A stretch of 64,000 nucleotides of DNA from Akebia trifoliata (taxonomy: Eukaryota; Streptophyta; Magnoliopsida; Ranunculales; Lardizabalaceae): NCBI GenBank assembly GCA_017979445.1, contig CM030714.1, positions 44,903,220 to 44,967,219 of the forward strand. The letters run 5' to 3'. Of the stretch, positions 23,798 through 36,253 are shown piece after piece. Both the position numbers and the translations under genes were made by a program. Positions within the stretch are counted from its first letter, which is position 1. Each line of letters starts with the position of its first letter. Under the pieces are notes generated by a model. The model was not told the origin of the DNA, did not search any database, and saw only the letters and a list, made by a program, of their open reading frames with translations.

Positions 23798-24576
23798 TTA
23801 AATTCCTTCTCTCTCTCTTTCCGTTGGGTACTTGTGTATGTGGATGTTGAAGGGCCTCACCCTTAAATTAATAATAACTCGGAGTTGTGTATATAGTTTA
23901 TCTTTTTCTAACATAAATGAAATACCTTTGTAGTTCTCAGTAACAAATAACTCTCTTAAACACTTTAAATCGAACATTTTGGGAGGGGTTATCACCTACT
24001 GTAGGCACATTTGTCTTTGAAATGTACTGTGGCGATTGATTTGATGATTCAATGTAAGAATTGGACAAAACATAACAATGCTTTTTAGAGAAAAATATAC
24101 GATCCCTAGAGGTAAATCTTACTCGGTAATCAAAACCACTCTCTCTCTTGAAAATATGAAACAACAAAGATGACAAAAATCACACAAGGATTTACATGGT
24201 TCAGTAGTGTGCCTACTTCCATGAATCAAAATAAGAACAATCACTATTTTTTTTGCAAGTTTTACCGTCCTAAGAATCTCTATTTAACGAAATCGGGAGT
24301 AATAAAAAAACGTATCTATCTCCTAAAAATAGAAAATCCTTAAGAAAATATTACACAAGTTTCCTTTTCATAACTCTAAAAAAATTAGAGTTTCACCCCT
24401 AGCGGGGATGCTGCCTTTTGCACCCCCGCAACTCTACCGCCAATAAAATATAAGACATTTACACAACATCTCTCCCCTCAAAGGATCCTCAAAAAAATTG
24501 CCTATGAGTATAATTACATGTTATATCATCTTGTAAAATGTCTGCATGCTCTTTAAAATGCATTCGTATTATTTAT
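23798..24576. other. Downstream of VUP1-like gene, no gene recognised
   Basis: At 24180-24470 the phrase cacaaggatttacatggttca and the following text resemble sequences common in plant copia LTRs and share wording with 60170-60240, but no ends could be defined. Confidence 0.35.
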
Positions 24577-24804
24577 AGTCTTGAAAATATGATTCGCTAG
24601 GTGGCATACTCAATCTACTCCCTGACTTGGACAAGTTTGGGAATCGTAGATCTCTACGCCTCAGGATATACGGCTTTCTTAGGATACATTTTTTATGGGG
24701 AAGTGAAATTGTGTATCCCAAGGCATACAGATCTACAATTCCCAAACTTTCATATCAAGGAGTTGATTGAGTATGCCACTTGGCGAGTCATATTATCACG
24801 ACTC
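24577..24804. mobile_element. MITE family MT1, copy 2, with 8-bp target duplication
   Basis: The terminal arms are about 45 bp, imperfect, inverted (left gtggcatactcaatctactc, right gagttgattgagtatgccac). A second inner hairpin has tttgggaatcgtagatct and its complement. It is flanked on each side by ttatttat (24569-24576 and 24805-24812). An 8-bp duplication points to hAT-type mobilisation. No coding capacity. Confidence 0.8.
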
Positions 24805-24812
24805 TTATTTAT

Positions 24813-25330
24813 ATAAGGAAGTAAAATTGTGAAAGCTATGTAACAAATCTAAGTTGTTCAGCTAAAATAACATTAGTATTTTTACCCAACTGATAAAACC
24901 AGTCCCAATGCTTTTTACTAAAAACTAGGGAAGGGACATGTGGAGCTGGGGAAAAGATTCCTTAAGATATGGGTTCATGCAATAGCACATTTGTTACTTA
25001 TCAAGGGAATGTGAATATTTTTTTTTGCTAGAAGGGGAATGTTTTGGTAAAGGTAATTTTGTACTTTAAAGAAATGATTTAACTTTGGATTTACATCAAG
25101 AATATTCAGCCTTTTCTCATTATAATAATATTGAAAAAAAAAACACTATGAAATATATGTTGTAGACATTGAAATAAGCTCTTCAACAAATTTGACAATA
25201 TGTTCATGCATAGCAGTTTGTTGGTGCTAATTATATGTGTAGAATGGCCTCTATACAGGCAAGGAGTGACTCCATGTGAGGACTAAATTCATAGTAAACT
25301 CGTTTTAGAAATTGATTGAGGGAGAATTTC
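24813..25330. other. Intergenic, no gene recognised
   Basis: AT-rich sequence between the MT1 copy and the left edge of the large duplication. Nothing supported. Confidence 0.4.
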
Positions 25331-25822
25331 AATTTATAGAGGATAAGATTAGGAGATCGTCACCTAATTAGATCGTAATTAACCTTGATCTCATGGACGT
25401 GGACAATCTTGCCAAACCATGTAAATTTTGTATTGCATTCTATATATTTATCTTGATTTGCATTATTGATTATTATCATTGTTTCTTATACTAAAATTCG
25501 ACACCCTTTTCGTAGTTTTTGTAGAAAATTATCTCTTAGAAGTGATTCTAGCTTTTCTGTGTAGTCCCACAAGATTGAGATATATATTAGGCTCTCTTTA
25601 CCCTTTTTTTTTTGTTTCCTGTTGTAACTTCAAGCAACTTGATGTAAATCTAAGATTAAGCTGAAAACCAGACATATATACCTAACTAAAAGAAGAATTA
25701 ATGGATATCCTATTCAGATTTTCAATGAATATTTATGTGGATGTATTAATTATTTATTCATCCATAATATAAAAGTGGGTGTGAGGATCTCAACTTAAGG
25801 ATCTTTTACCCATAAATGAACC

Positions 25823-25853
<31 letters not shown>

Positions 25854-26101
25854 TAAACAGTGATGAGTCTAATAAATAATAAATCTAAATGCTGCCTCTA
25901 GCAGGCCTTCCCCTTAAAATATTGAGAGCTGCTTATTATAGAAGACCCCTCCATGTGCCGAAACTTCAAGGCAGGTAAGTTCAAAAGACCATTGAACTTA
26001 CCAAAGAATCCACTTTAATTTCCCTTGACTTCTCTTGGTAATATTGGAAATTTGTAATATATTTTGAAAGTACCAAAATACCCATACTACTTATATAGAT
26101 T

Positions 26102-26288
26102 GGGTCTTGTTAATGTGTGCCCTAAGGGCACATGTTAAAGTGCAATAAATACATTTTGAAATTGGATTTTTTTTATATCGATAATATCCTTAATTTTTTC
26201 TTTTTATCAAAATACCCTAACATTCTAATTCCAAAGTGTATTTATTGCACTTTAACGTGTGCCCTAAGAGCACACGTTAACAAGACCC
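26102..26288. mobile_element. Mutator-type MITE with 9-bp target duplication, copy A
   Basis: Inverted arms of about 60 bp start gggtcttgttaa and continue through gtgtgccctaagggcacat and gtgcaataaatac. They are flanked by atatagatt on each side (26093-26101 and 26289-26297). A 9-bp duplication is characteristic of Mutator-like elements. The orthologous insertion at 36068 has the same flanks, so it predates the duplication. Confidence 0.85.
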
Positions 26289-27029
26289 ATATAGATTTGT
26301 AGGAATAGCATGTGTGAGTTAGATGGGTGAAAAACTAGAAAACTGTTTGCTGTGGGATGACTCATGAGTTAGCTCGAACAAGCAAATAAAATATAATTTT
26401 GATATTTTAAAACACAAGAGCATTTTAATTTAAAAACACATTTATCAATTATTTCTCAGAAAATTAATATATAATATTCATGATCAAGATTCAATCCGAG
26501 CTGATGAGATTCCCTTCGTCATCGAGTGGTTAAATCCATATTTCTTGAGATCATATGCTAAGTCACCTCAAAATTCTATCTAGTTAGGCCGAGTTTCAAT
26601 GCAAATCGATGATTTTTAAAAGCTGTGATAGATATGTGGTGATAGAACATATGTATTTTCTAATTTATGGGTCATCTCGAGGAAGTCCCTGAATTTGATC
26701 GTATCAACCTAACCACTGGAGTAACTTTTGGGAATGATTTTGATTGAGTGGCATGGCATGTGCACCTATTGACCGTTGCTTCTGGTTGATGTGAACTGTT
26801 GACTAAATCAAAGAATGTGTAAGACCAAAAGGATCATTTAGTCATTTGTGATTGTTATGCCATGGCTTTCTTGTCTGAATGAGAGACTTTTTCCTTACCA
26901 TATTTTTCAAGTCTTGGTTTTTTTCGGGTACAAAAGCATTTATCTAGGACGGTCTCCAAGTCCTCTCACAACCACCAGACACGGAAAAAGGATTCTTACC
27001 ATTTTTTTAAAATATTATTTTTAAGAATA

Positions 27030-27169
27030 ATGCTGAAGTGACCTCAAGATTCTACCTCACATCGCATATCTTGACGTGAAAGTGTATAGGAGCCATATAT
27101 GCTTTTTCATATACACTTTCACGTCAAGATGGGCAATATGGGGTACAAACTTGAAGTCACTCCAACACG
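27030..27169. mobile_element. MITE family MT2, copy 1 (unit A)
   Basis: A hairpin with tgctgaagtgacctcaagat on the left and gaagtcactccaacacga on the right. The core is cttgacgtgaaagtgtat followed after about 20 bp by its inverse. Relatives: 31152, 36992 and 41546. Confidence 0.65.
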
Positions 27170-28992
27170 ACTCTACTTTTAATGTTATATGTTTCAAATA
27201 TATGTAAAATAATGAGTATTGATAAATTGATGTTCTTGATGTGGTAATGCACAAAACCATAGATCTTCTTCTTTGGGAATACAAGGGAAAGACCTATGGT
27301 TCTATTCACATGCCATGCCAAGAGTGTCAGTTTATCATTTGTCTAAGATAATTATCTTATTTTTCAAAAAAGACAAATAAATAGTCAAATGGGCGTGGGG
27401 GTAGCTATTTGCACACATAGAAATGGTTCAATGCACCCACTGAAGTGATTTTTGTATAATAAAAAAAATCAAATTACCATTTTACCATTTATGTTTTGAC
27501 TTATTGCATCTACCACCACCTACAAAACAAAAATCTAAAACCCACTTCCTCCTTCTTCCTTCATTCCTTCCTTCCTCCTCCTATTCTTCTTCCTCTTCAT
27601 ATTTATCTCCTTTTCAGTTTTGTGAGAAGTTGAATAAACATAGATGAGGTTTTAAGATTTTTTTTTTTCAAATAATCTTATTATTTTTAATTTCTTTTAT
27701 ATTTTTGCATTTAATCATCAAAGACGAAAAAAAATTCTTGTTAAAACCTCAAAACGATGATTTTGAATCGAAGAACTCGAAGATTTTTTAAAACTCTGTT
27801 CGATAGGTTCAGACCAAACTTGTTTTAGTATATTATGTAGGCACCTATCGGTATCTACCGAAAATTACAAAATCAATTTGGTAGATACTTACCGAACAAA
27901 ACTTTATCATGTAAACATTTTCGATTCAATTGGAAGTGTTAGGGTAAGAAAAATAACTAAAATAAAATTTAAAACTCTCATTAAAATCTTTTTAGATGCA
28001 AAGAAGAAGAATAAGAAAAAAACTAAAGAGAAGAGGAAGAAGAATGGTTCGGAACCTTTAGGTAGGTGAAATAAACAATTTAGATTAAAGTGCATTTAAT
28101 AGGTGTGTGTAAATGGTTATTTTAAAGTTAAGGTGGCTATCACAAGAAAGTGGGTGAAATGAGCCATTTCAGTGTGTGCACATAGTCGGCCCTAATAACT
28201 GTTATAAAAGACATTATTTTTAAACTCCTCGAAACTCGTCTAAGATTATTCGACTCTATTTGATTATGAGGCCACTCAACCTAAAAAAACTAGATGGAAC
28301 TAACTTGTCGAGTCAACTTGGCAAATCCCCAAACCAACTCGATGAAGTCAGCTGGAAAAATTATTGAATCCGGTAAAATATTTGATTGAGTTATGCAACT
28401 GTAGTATAAAAATAAATACTATTATTTATTTTTTTATTATGAAAATACTATAAAATATAAAACTATTTTTTTTTTTTAAATATTTATGGAGTTTATATAT
28501 TTTTTTGACTCATTTGAATCGATGACAAGTCAATTGTGATTGGGAGGAACAAATGCTATGCAAATGTTGCCAAGGCGAGGACTTCTCGAAACTATAGGTT
28601 CTTGCCTATGCACATTTTGTTCATTGTCAAGAGAATCTTAAAGGATAAAATATTATTTTATTTAATCTTACATATTATAGATATATTAATTTCAATGCAT
28701 TAATGGATTCCAATGATACTTTTACAATATAATTAATTTGAAATTTAGTCATTAATATTCACTATAAAATTACTCAGTCGCATGAGCTTTCCATCATGAG
28801 TTATCATCCAACCAAGAGAATGCTGGAAACCTAGAAAAGAAGTTTGTTTGACTATATATCAATTCAGAGTGATTTGGATGGTTCTTCTTTTATCAATTTA
28901 GTAACTAATTATTTCTTATCGAATCGTAAAATTCTGTCCGGTTAAAATTTGAGTTGGACTTTCAATAAAATGTTTCTCACTAGTTTTCTAAA

Positions 28993-29206
28993 TAGTCATG
29001 ATAAGATGACTCCCTCACATGGTATACTCAATCAACTTTATGCCTCAGGATACACAACCACACATCTCCATACATTCAACAGCCCAGATTTATGGGGATG
29101 TGTGGTTGTGTGTCCTGAGGCATAAAGTCTATGGTTCTCGCACACCCCACGTCAGGGGAGTCAATTGAGTACGCCACGTGGGGGGGAGTCATATTATCAC
29201 CACTCC
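28993..29206. mobile_element. MITE family MT1, copy 3 (unit A), with 8-bp target duplication
   Basis: Arms tagtcatgataagatgactc / gagtcatattatcaccactcc with a nearly perfect inner hairpin (tatgcctcaggatacacaac and its complement). Flanks tttctaaa at 28985-28992 and 29207-29214. The same insertion is present in unit B at 39167, so it predates the duplication. Confidence 0.85.
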
Positions 29207-29993
29207 TTTCTAAACCCACCTTATTGATGCATTTTTGCCCATTGTTGTTTGTGAGAAAATTTGGCTTATTGGAATATATATAATTGGCTCAATTGAGCCT
29301 CCAACCTTGAAATCAGTTGCACCATCTCCTTGCTTTGACAACATAAGGCTGAAGAGCCTCAAGGCATATAATGTTAGAAAACTAAGAATGCATGTTAGAT
29401 TTGTAAGGTAAAAGGTGTGACATGAAGCTGATCCAGTTAGGGTTTTTTGCTTCCATCTTTTCATGAACTTCAAAAGTTGTGGAAGTGAAGCCTTTTGTTC
29501 TTGCTGTTATTCTCCCTTCTGTGGGCTTCTTACCTCCTAATGCAAAAAATGCTCATAGAGCCTTTTTTGCATCTACTTTTATATGTGATGAGGACATATT
29601 ATACTTGTCCATTTTAAGTATATTTATGTGTTGTGACATGTATGTGAGATCAGACTAACAACGATTTTAATTCTTGTAAGCTGAATTCGTGCTTATATCA
29701 TCAACAATGTGGGTCTTGTTGAATGATTCATGTTCCTTCATTTAATTTTGTCTAAAACTATTTCTTGGATCTGCCAATGTTCTAGCATGAATTAATGTCA
29801 CTCTTCAATTTGAATTAGCTAAAACAATATCTCCTTTAAATAAGATTATATATTAACATCTACAACAGCAGTAGATGACTTCAACCATAGCCGATCCCTC
29901 AGATCAATTCTTACAACTACCCAGAAAAAAAAACAAAAAAACAAAAATTTGTAATGGATAAGTAAAAAACAATAAGCTTCAAGCTGATAATAA

Positions 29994-30569
29994 TCAAAGC
30001 TTGACGCGGGAATGGCATGTGGAGTTTACAATCTGAGATTTAACAAAGAGAGAAATGTCACACGTGCTCTGAGCGGTCGCCTTGAAATTCAAGATCTTAA
30101 ACACACTCACTTTACCGTGCAAGGTGGTGAATGATGTAAAATTAAAGGACCCTTCACCCAAATCATACCAAAAGTAAGGATTTGGTATCAATTTTTCGCC
30201 AATAACGACCACCGAAGTGCTAACGTTGTGCTTCCCACGTGCAGGGATCATCTCTCCTACGATCGGAGCTTCTGCTACTAGCAGCCCACGGTATTTAACA
30301 TAAGCCATCGTGTCCTCGTATTTGAAGCTTCCATAATTACGATTGTTTATCGTGATAACAAGGGACAACGTCACATTGAGCTTTAATGCAGGGAACATAA
30401 CAAATAGTAGATTTGTAAGCTTAACAGGATGGGCAATGGATTCCGGTTCTTTAGGCCTTAACATGGTAAAATACAGAATTACCAACACTAGTAAGAGAAC
30501 AATAATGACGATTGCAGTAACACCACAACAGATCTTCAGGCCTCTATGAGATTTTTTACCACTTGTCAT
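29994..30569 (-). CDS. LEA_2-domain / NDR1-HIN1-like (NHL) membrane protein, copy A
   Basis: A single-exon frame of 191 residues starting MTSGKKSHRG; the upstream in-frame extension has no ATG, so this start is preferred. A short basic N-terminus is followed by one strong transmembrane span (about residues 17-36, VTAIVIIVLLLVLVILYFT), then an LEA_2-type beta-rich region: KLNVTLSLVITINNRNYGSF near 62-81, then IPARGKHNVSTSVVVIGEKL, then a conserved end with ISLFV. Several N-x-S/T sites (NVT, NVS, NFT, NST) fit an extracytoplasmic C-terminal part. The family includes NDR1/HIN1-like and late-embryogenesis-abundant group 2 proteins, plasma-membrane anchored and linked to pathogen or abiotic stress. 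Intact. It differs from copy B (40174-40749) at 16 of 191 residues by my count. It lies 1.6 kb downstream of the DDRGK1 pseudogene on the same strand. Confidence 0.88.
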   Translation of the reverse strand: MTSGKKSHRGLKICCGVTAIVIIVLLLVLVILYFTMLRPKEPESIAHPVKLTNLLFVMFPALKLNVTLSLVITINNRNYGSFKYEDTMAYVKYRGLLVAEAPIVGEMIPARGKHNVSTSVVVIGEKLIPNPYFWYDLGEGSFNFTSFTTLHGKVSVFKILNFKATAQSTCDISLFVKSQIVNSTCHSRVKL

Positions 30570-30712
30570 GATATGTGGTTGTTGGGTATGGGGTGATATT
30601 AAAATTGAGATGGAGTTCTTAAAAATTCTAAGCAAGAAAAACTATGAGCAGGTTTTTTTGGTGGGAGATGTAGAAGAAGGAGATCATGGAGATTGTTTAA
30701 TGGTGAATATGG

Positions 30713-30720
30713 TTTAAATA
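30713..30720 (-). promoter_or_regulatory. TATA-box candidate for LEA_2 copy A
   Basis: TATTTAAA on the minus strand, about 144-151 bp before the start codon. The same motif is kept at the same distance in unit B (40893-40900). Confidence 0.4.
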
Positions 30721-31151
30721 AGGGTGGAAAATATAAGGTTCTTATGGAGAAGAAAGCAATGTTGAAGGTAATTAAGATTTTATTAATGTGGACGGTTTAA
30801 GGTATCTATTAAGATTCATGTTTGTGTAGGCTTGAGTGAGAGGGAGGTTTAAGCAGGACAGAATAGTTTCTCATTTTGTTCTCATCTACAAGATTCATTT
30901 CTTTGTTTGTTTGTGCTGAGTTAAGGATAGAAGCAGTTAAAAATGTGTATTAATTTATGGCTAAATATACTGTCCAATGTTGTTTGACAGTTTTATAGAA
31001 AAATAGGTGTAAGAAACAACAACAGTCGAAAATAAAATTCAGATCAGAAATAAAGAGAGAATGCAGCACAATTTACTATTTACGAGAAAAATCATGGTTT
31101 ATGACCCCTGAAAAGTAGTTGACGAGGAAGCAAGGAAAAAAAAAAGCATAT

Positions 31152-31321
31152 TGCTGCAGTGACCTTAAGATTGTACCTCATATTGCACATCTTGACGTGA
31201 AAGTGTGTAGAAATCATATATGCTTTTCATCGAGATACGAGTCAAAAAACATCTATGGTTCCACATATTTTCATGTTAGGATGTGCGATATGAGGTCCAA
31301 TCTTGAGGTCTCTCCAGCACA
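31152..31321. mobile_element. MITE family MT2, longer copy (unit A)
   Basis: Inverted ends gctgcagtgaccttaagatt and aatcttgaggtctctccagc. The inside begins with cttgacgtgaaagtgtgtag and its imperfect inverse. The matching element in unit B is 41546-41718. Confidence 0.65.
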
Positions 31322-31399
31322 AGGAGAAGAACATTACCCCAATGAAATTGCTCTTGTTGTTCAGTGAACTCGCCAATACAAAGCTACACAAGTGAGAAG

Positions 31400-32132
31400 T
31401 TTTTTTTTTTTTTTTTTGGAGAAATAATTTCTTTGGATATACTAATAAAACTTTTGGTCATTTTGGTCATGAATTAGTTTGTTTTAAATATTGCAGGGGA
31501 CATTTTGAAATTAAATAAATAGGAGTCTATTGTAGTGCAAAAATCACCTAACTTCAAAGTTCCACCAAATTTTCATAAATATCAGAAATGGGAAGCAAAT
31601 GCAAGCCACTTCTTCCTTTTGGCCATTTTTGGATGGAAAGGGCTTCTCCTATGTGTGGAAAATGATATTTTGAAGTCAAAATGCGAATCAATGGCATAAA
31701 AAAATGGATACAAAGAGGCAATTTTCTCCGACGTCCTTTTAGCAAACTCTGAATAAAGTTGGAATAGCTTTATTACCAAGAAAATAATTGCCCTTGGGAT
31801 TCACTTTGGAGGACCAAACCCTCAGCAGATCGAACAAATAGGAATTAAGGTAAAATCTTTCTTATGAAACCTATTGTCCACGAAACAATGATTGGTCCTC
31901 GGAAGCAGTTTTGGGGACTGGAAGCTAAAAGCTGCTCCCCAGAATCAGTTTATGGGAAGGTAAAATATTTTCCTTGTGAAAAATAATTTTACTTAGTTTT
32001 ACTGAAAATGAGAAAAAAGAACAATACAAACACAACACTAAAGGGAAAAAAAAAAAAAAAAAATTCTATAATGGTTAAATGACAGAATGTACCGGGAAGA
32101 AAAAAAACAAAAAAAAGACTATATTCTCTGGG
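31400..32132. other. Between LEA_2 copy A and the DDRGK1 pseudogene: no gene
   Basis: Poly-T and poly-A runs (about 31400 and 32046) and AT-rich sequence shared with unit B. No further gene seen. Confidence 0.4.
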
Positions 32133-35097
32133 TTAAGTAACCATGATACCCTCTGAGTTATTGATTTCTTTAAATAACTGAACGTTTGGCTCAAAATCAC
32201 TGAACTGATTAGACTGACTGGCAAGATGTGAGATGCTAACCCTTCCCTGCCGCTTTATATAGTCCTCAACTGCTTTCATTTCCTCCTGTGAGATGTATAT
32301 GTAATTCCCTTGATCATCCATGACACCAGACAGTCAACCTAATACACAACAAATCCAGCAACACAGTGCCTTGTTGGGTTGTTACATTTTTTCTCTTTAA
32401 TTGATTCAAATAGATGATGTTAATATGCCAAAAGTACTGTAGTCATAAGCATAGTTATAAGCATGGTTAAGTTTCATAAAAGAAATGTCAAGGCAACAGA
32501 AGATAAAGTAACAAATACCCATGCTTTCCAATGAAGTGATCCGATTGATGCAGTCCTGCATTAATGAAGTTGTTTTTTCATGATTAGGGAGCAGTTGAGA
32601 TAAAATTTACATGAAACCAATTTAGCGTAGTCTCAACCAAAATTCAATAATCACTGTGCTCCACAATAGAAAATAGCCCAGGGTTCGTATGGTCCTACCA
32701 ATGAAGCACCCTTCAATTGGTGCTACAAACTCAAATCACATTAATGTTTCTGAAAATCTGATCAGTGATATTTTGTGGAACATGGGAAATATTTATTAAT
32801 GGTCCAAGGATATAAGTTGGATACTACAGTCTAAACCAGCCAAGATGGTTTAAAATTTTAAGTTGTGAGATACGAAGAAAGTGTGGACTCTTTGGAGTAC
32901 TTGTGAGCTCTTTGTAATATGCACGACTGCTTGAACTCTTCTATATATGAAGTTTTATATTTATTTTTTTTCCTACTAGAGGTCAGGTCAGTTCGTATTT
33001 GATCTCACTCACTGTTTGTAGGGAAATTCAGAAAGAGAAATAGAATCTTCAATGAGGAAGCAGTCCAGAGATTAAAGTTTAAAGATAAAAATACTTCTTT
33101 TTTTCTTTTTCGTTCTTTTTTTTTCTATTGAGGGTGGGGAGTGGGAAGTGTGGGCTCAATGGTGCAAGAATGTACTGGTATGCCTTGTGATGACTTCGTA
33201 TTTACATGGGAAACAATTGTTGATAGGTCAGCCAACCCCAAGTAGTTAGGATACAACGTCAATGACAATGATACGATACAATTGTAAATAGGACTGCATA
33301 GCCTCTATTGTTTTGTTTCTATTTGCCTTGATGGGAGGCCTTCCCTTCTTGGTTGTATTCTTCTTGTTCGGGGTAGCCCTTTAGTACAAATTCTTGCTTG
33401 TCAAAAAAGGTGCATCATTTGATGGTTGTGCACATACTCCAATTCGTGCCTAGAGTTATTCCTCAGCATGGATGGTACGGTTACACCACACTACATTTAT
33501 TTCTCTAATCTCCATGAGCTATGCTCAAAGTATGTGTATAATGGACACAGAAATATTCAGCCGATGCAGTAAAAGGGATAATGGACATTAAGACATCTTA
33601 TGCAGTAAGAATTTACCGACATACCAGACCTTATGAGCACATATTAGAATGGAAAAAAAAAAACACAAACTTCAACTTTTTATTACTGCCAGTGAATTCA
33701 CTTCTCCCTTGGTGCTTCTACAGGAAAAATTCAAAGAGGCCAGGTGTTCTTGAAGTACCTGAGTCCGTAGCTTGAACTCTACAGCAAGATCTTCTAGTGG
33801 AACACACTTCTGTTTCTGCAATGTCATACAAAAACAGTTAGCAATGCAATATCTGTTTATTGACTCTTCACATAATAGCCTCATAACTCTTCTCATCCAT
33901 TCCTCATCTTGAAATAAGTTTCTACTTCATCCATGCGTTTGAGATGTCAGACAGTGACCCATAAATATTGATACAAAGACATACCTGTCCAGTTTATTTG
34001 GACATTTATAATAGATGTTCAGAATTTATACATTTTTTTTTTGGGTAGGTAAACAAAACATAAAAGTAAATAAATGTTTAAATATTAAAAACACGAATTT
34101 AACACTCTGGACTGTCCAGCATTTTTTGAAACCACTAGACTGTTTAGCATTTTACGCTTTCCAAAGAAGCTATGGGCATGGTAGAAAAAAATCTTTCCTT
34201 ACTTAGATTTCAAATCTTACAAAAGGTCGTTGAACTCTAACAGATTACTAAATTGGCAATTCCACACTACAACCACATACCTCTAGATTTCATGGAAAAA
34301 CTCAGATCCAACAAAAATTGAAAAAGATTAAAAAACAAAAAAAAGGATTTGATCCCAACCTTTTAAAATGGACGGTTACTGAATTCACAAATTTAAAATT
34401 AAAATTTAACAGTAAAAATAAATTTTTTTTTTTAAAGTTCATAGAATTTTGTCCTCTACATACTTATGGTATTGGATCATGATTTTGGATGCCACAAGGT
34501 GAACTCAACGACCCTTAAATCTTATTCAAATGTAAAAGAAGCCTAAAACGCAGGACAGTTAAGCGAGTTAAATTGTTCAGTAATTTTTTTAAAAATTATT
34601 TTTGTAATAATTAATAAAAAAAATCAACCCTTTTTTAGTAATTTACCCTCATAAAATTGATAAACTAACATTCCCCCTGATTAAGCATAAGAAGATTCCA
34701 ATAAAGCTTTTTTGAACCTCTAAAACAAAATAAGGCTAGAAAACTACCTTGATGTAATCCACGAAATCAAAAAGCAGTCCTTGACTCCCGTCTTGCATTT
34801 CACTCTCAGCTGTACCTCCAGCATCAATTGAAAACTCCCCTTTCCACTTCTCGAACTCTAACGCAGCAGCTTCATCTTCCTTTGCCTGTCGAGCCCTAGC
34901 TTCTTCTTCCTAAAAGAACAATGATCCAATTATTAAATAAAAAAGAAGTTATTATTACCTGAAAAAACACATAGATGTGAATGTAATTAATCTACCAGTT
35001 GGCGTTCCTTTGCTTCATGCTCCTCATCCTTCCTCTTCCGCGCTTCTGCATAATGATCTTGTTTTGTTTGCCTTGACCCATGTGCCACTTCTTCAGC
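32133..35097 (-). pseudogene. 5'-truncated DDRGK1 (UFBP1) copy with nonsense codon
   Basis: The segment matches exons 4-8 of the complete gene at 42530-48574. Exons here are 35097-34996, 34909-34748, 33815-33759, 32555-32519 and 32338-32133, with intact splice dinucleotides. Exons 1-3, including the start codon and membrane anchor, were never duplicated: unit A ends at 35358, inside what would be intron 3. The last exon opens with GT TGA where the intact copy has GT CGA, giving a stop at 32336-32334 (Arg to stop, a C-to-T change at a CpG). The signature that names the family is changed from DDRGK to DDQGN. The remainder still reads through to the same C-terminus with scattered changes. It lacks its own promoter and start, so it should give no functional protein; a spliced noncoding or chimeric transcript is not excluded. 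Confidence 0.92.
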
Positions 35098-36067
35098 CTT
35101 CCAAAGAGAAAATGCCAACATCATGCAGAACTCAGGATGGCAGATATTAAAATGTAACTAAGAAAAACACTGTTTTAATTTCTAAACTTTTGTCTTGGAT
35201 TTTATTTATGGGAGTGAGCAAACTATCAGATGCTCAAATGTGAGATGCACATAAATGTAGTTCAAATTATGTGAAAGTTCAATGTGTATCAGAAACATCT
35301 TTCATACAAGACCCAATGTGACAAAGATTTGGATAATGAATATTTTGGAAAATGCATCATAATTTTTGAGAGGAAATAAGATTAGGAGATCGTAACCTTA
35401 ATTAGATTGTAATTAACCTTGATTCTCATGGACGTGGACAATCTTGCCGAACCATGTAAGTTTTGTATTGCATTCTATATATTTATCTTGATTTGCATTA
35501 TTGATTATTATCATTGTTTCTTATACTAAAATTCGACACCCTTTTCGTAGTTTTTGTAGAAAATTATCATTAGGCTCTCTTTACCCTTTTTTTTTTTCCT
35601 GTTGTAACTTCCAACAACTTGATGTAAATCTAAGATTAAGCTGAAAACCAGACATATATACCTAACTAAAAGAAGAATTAATGGATATCCTATTCAGATT
35701 TTCTATGAATATTTATGTGGATGTATTAATTATTCCATAATATAAATATGGGTGTGAGGATCTCAACTTAAGGATCTTCTACCCATAAATGAACCTAATA
35801 ATAATAATAATAATAATAATTAAACAGTGATGAGTCTAATAAATTATAAATCTAAATGCTGCCTCTTGCAGGCCTTCCCCTTAAAATATTGAAAGCTGGT
35901 TAGGATAGAAGACCTATCCATGTGCTGAAACTTCAAGGCAGGTAAGTTCAAAAGACCATTGAACTTACCTAAGAATCCACTTCAAACCCCTTGACTTCTC
36001 TTGGTAATATTGGAAATTTGTAATATATTTTGAAAGTACCACAATACCCATACTACTTATATAGATT

Positions 36068-36253
36068 GGGTCTTGTTAATGTGTGCCCTAAGGGCACATG
36101 TTAAAGTGCAATAAATACACTTTGAAATTGGATTTTTTTACCAAAAATGTCCTTAGATTTTTTTCCTTTTATCAAAATACCCTCACATTCCAATTCCAAA
36201 GTGTATTTATTGCACTTTAACGTGTGCCATTAGGGCACATGTTAACAAGACCC
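36068..36253. mobile_element. Mutator-type MITE with 9-bp target duplication, copy B
   Basis: The same insertion as 26102-26288, with flanks atatagatt at 36059-36067 and 36254-36262. It differs by point changes and a deletion in the AT-rich centre. Confidence 0.85.

Larger units (their letters stand above)
25331..35358. repeat. Large direct tandem duplication, unit A (about 10.0 kb)
   Basis: From about 25331 the sequence matches unit B (from about 35361) base for base with scattered substitutions and small indels up to aaaatgcatc at 35358, which matches 45733. The unit contains, in order, a Mutator-type MITE, an MT2 MITE, an MT1 MITE, an LEA_2 gene, another MT2 MITE and exons 4-8 of a DDRGK1 copy. 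At the left edge, atagaggataagattagg of unit A aligns with gagaggaaataagattagg of unit B. Unit A differs from B by missing a segment of about 180 bp near 28800 and another of about 220 bp near 31035. Confidence 0.93.

Noticed and set aside
24180..24470. Possible copia LTR fragment, with similar text at 60140-60350
   Set aside because: The wording resembles common plant LTRs, but neither ends, primer site nor coding motif could be defined.
30343..30549. Plus-strand open frame conserved in both duplication units (also 40523-40729)
   Set aside because: It is antisense to the LEA_2 coding sequence; conservation follows from the duplication.
33230..33415. Phrase caaccccaagtagttaggat and following text (also near 43585), resembling 3' tails of RTE LINEs or Au-type SINEs
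   Set aside because: Only a short resemblance, with no boundaries or promoter boxes readable.
33581..33775. A 64-codon plus-strand frame inside the DDRGK1 pseudogene
   Set aside because: It spans intron and antisense exon 6 and has no recognisable domain.
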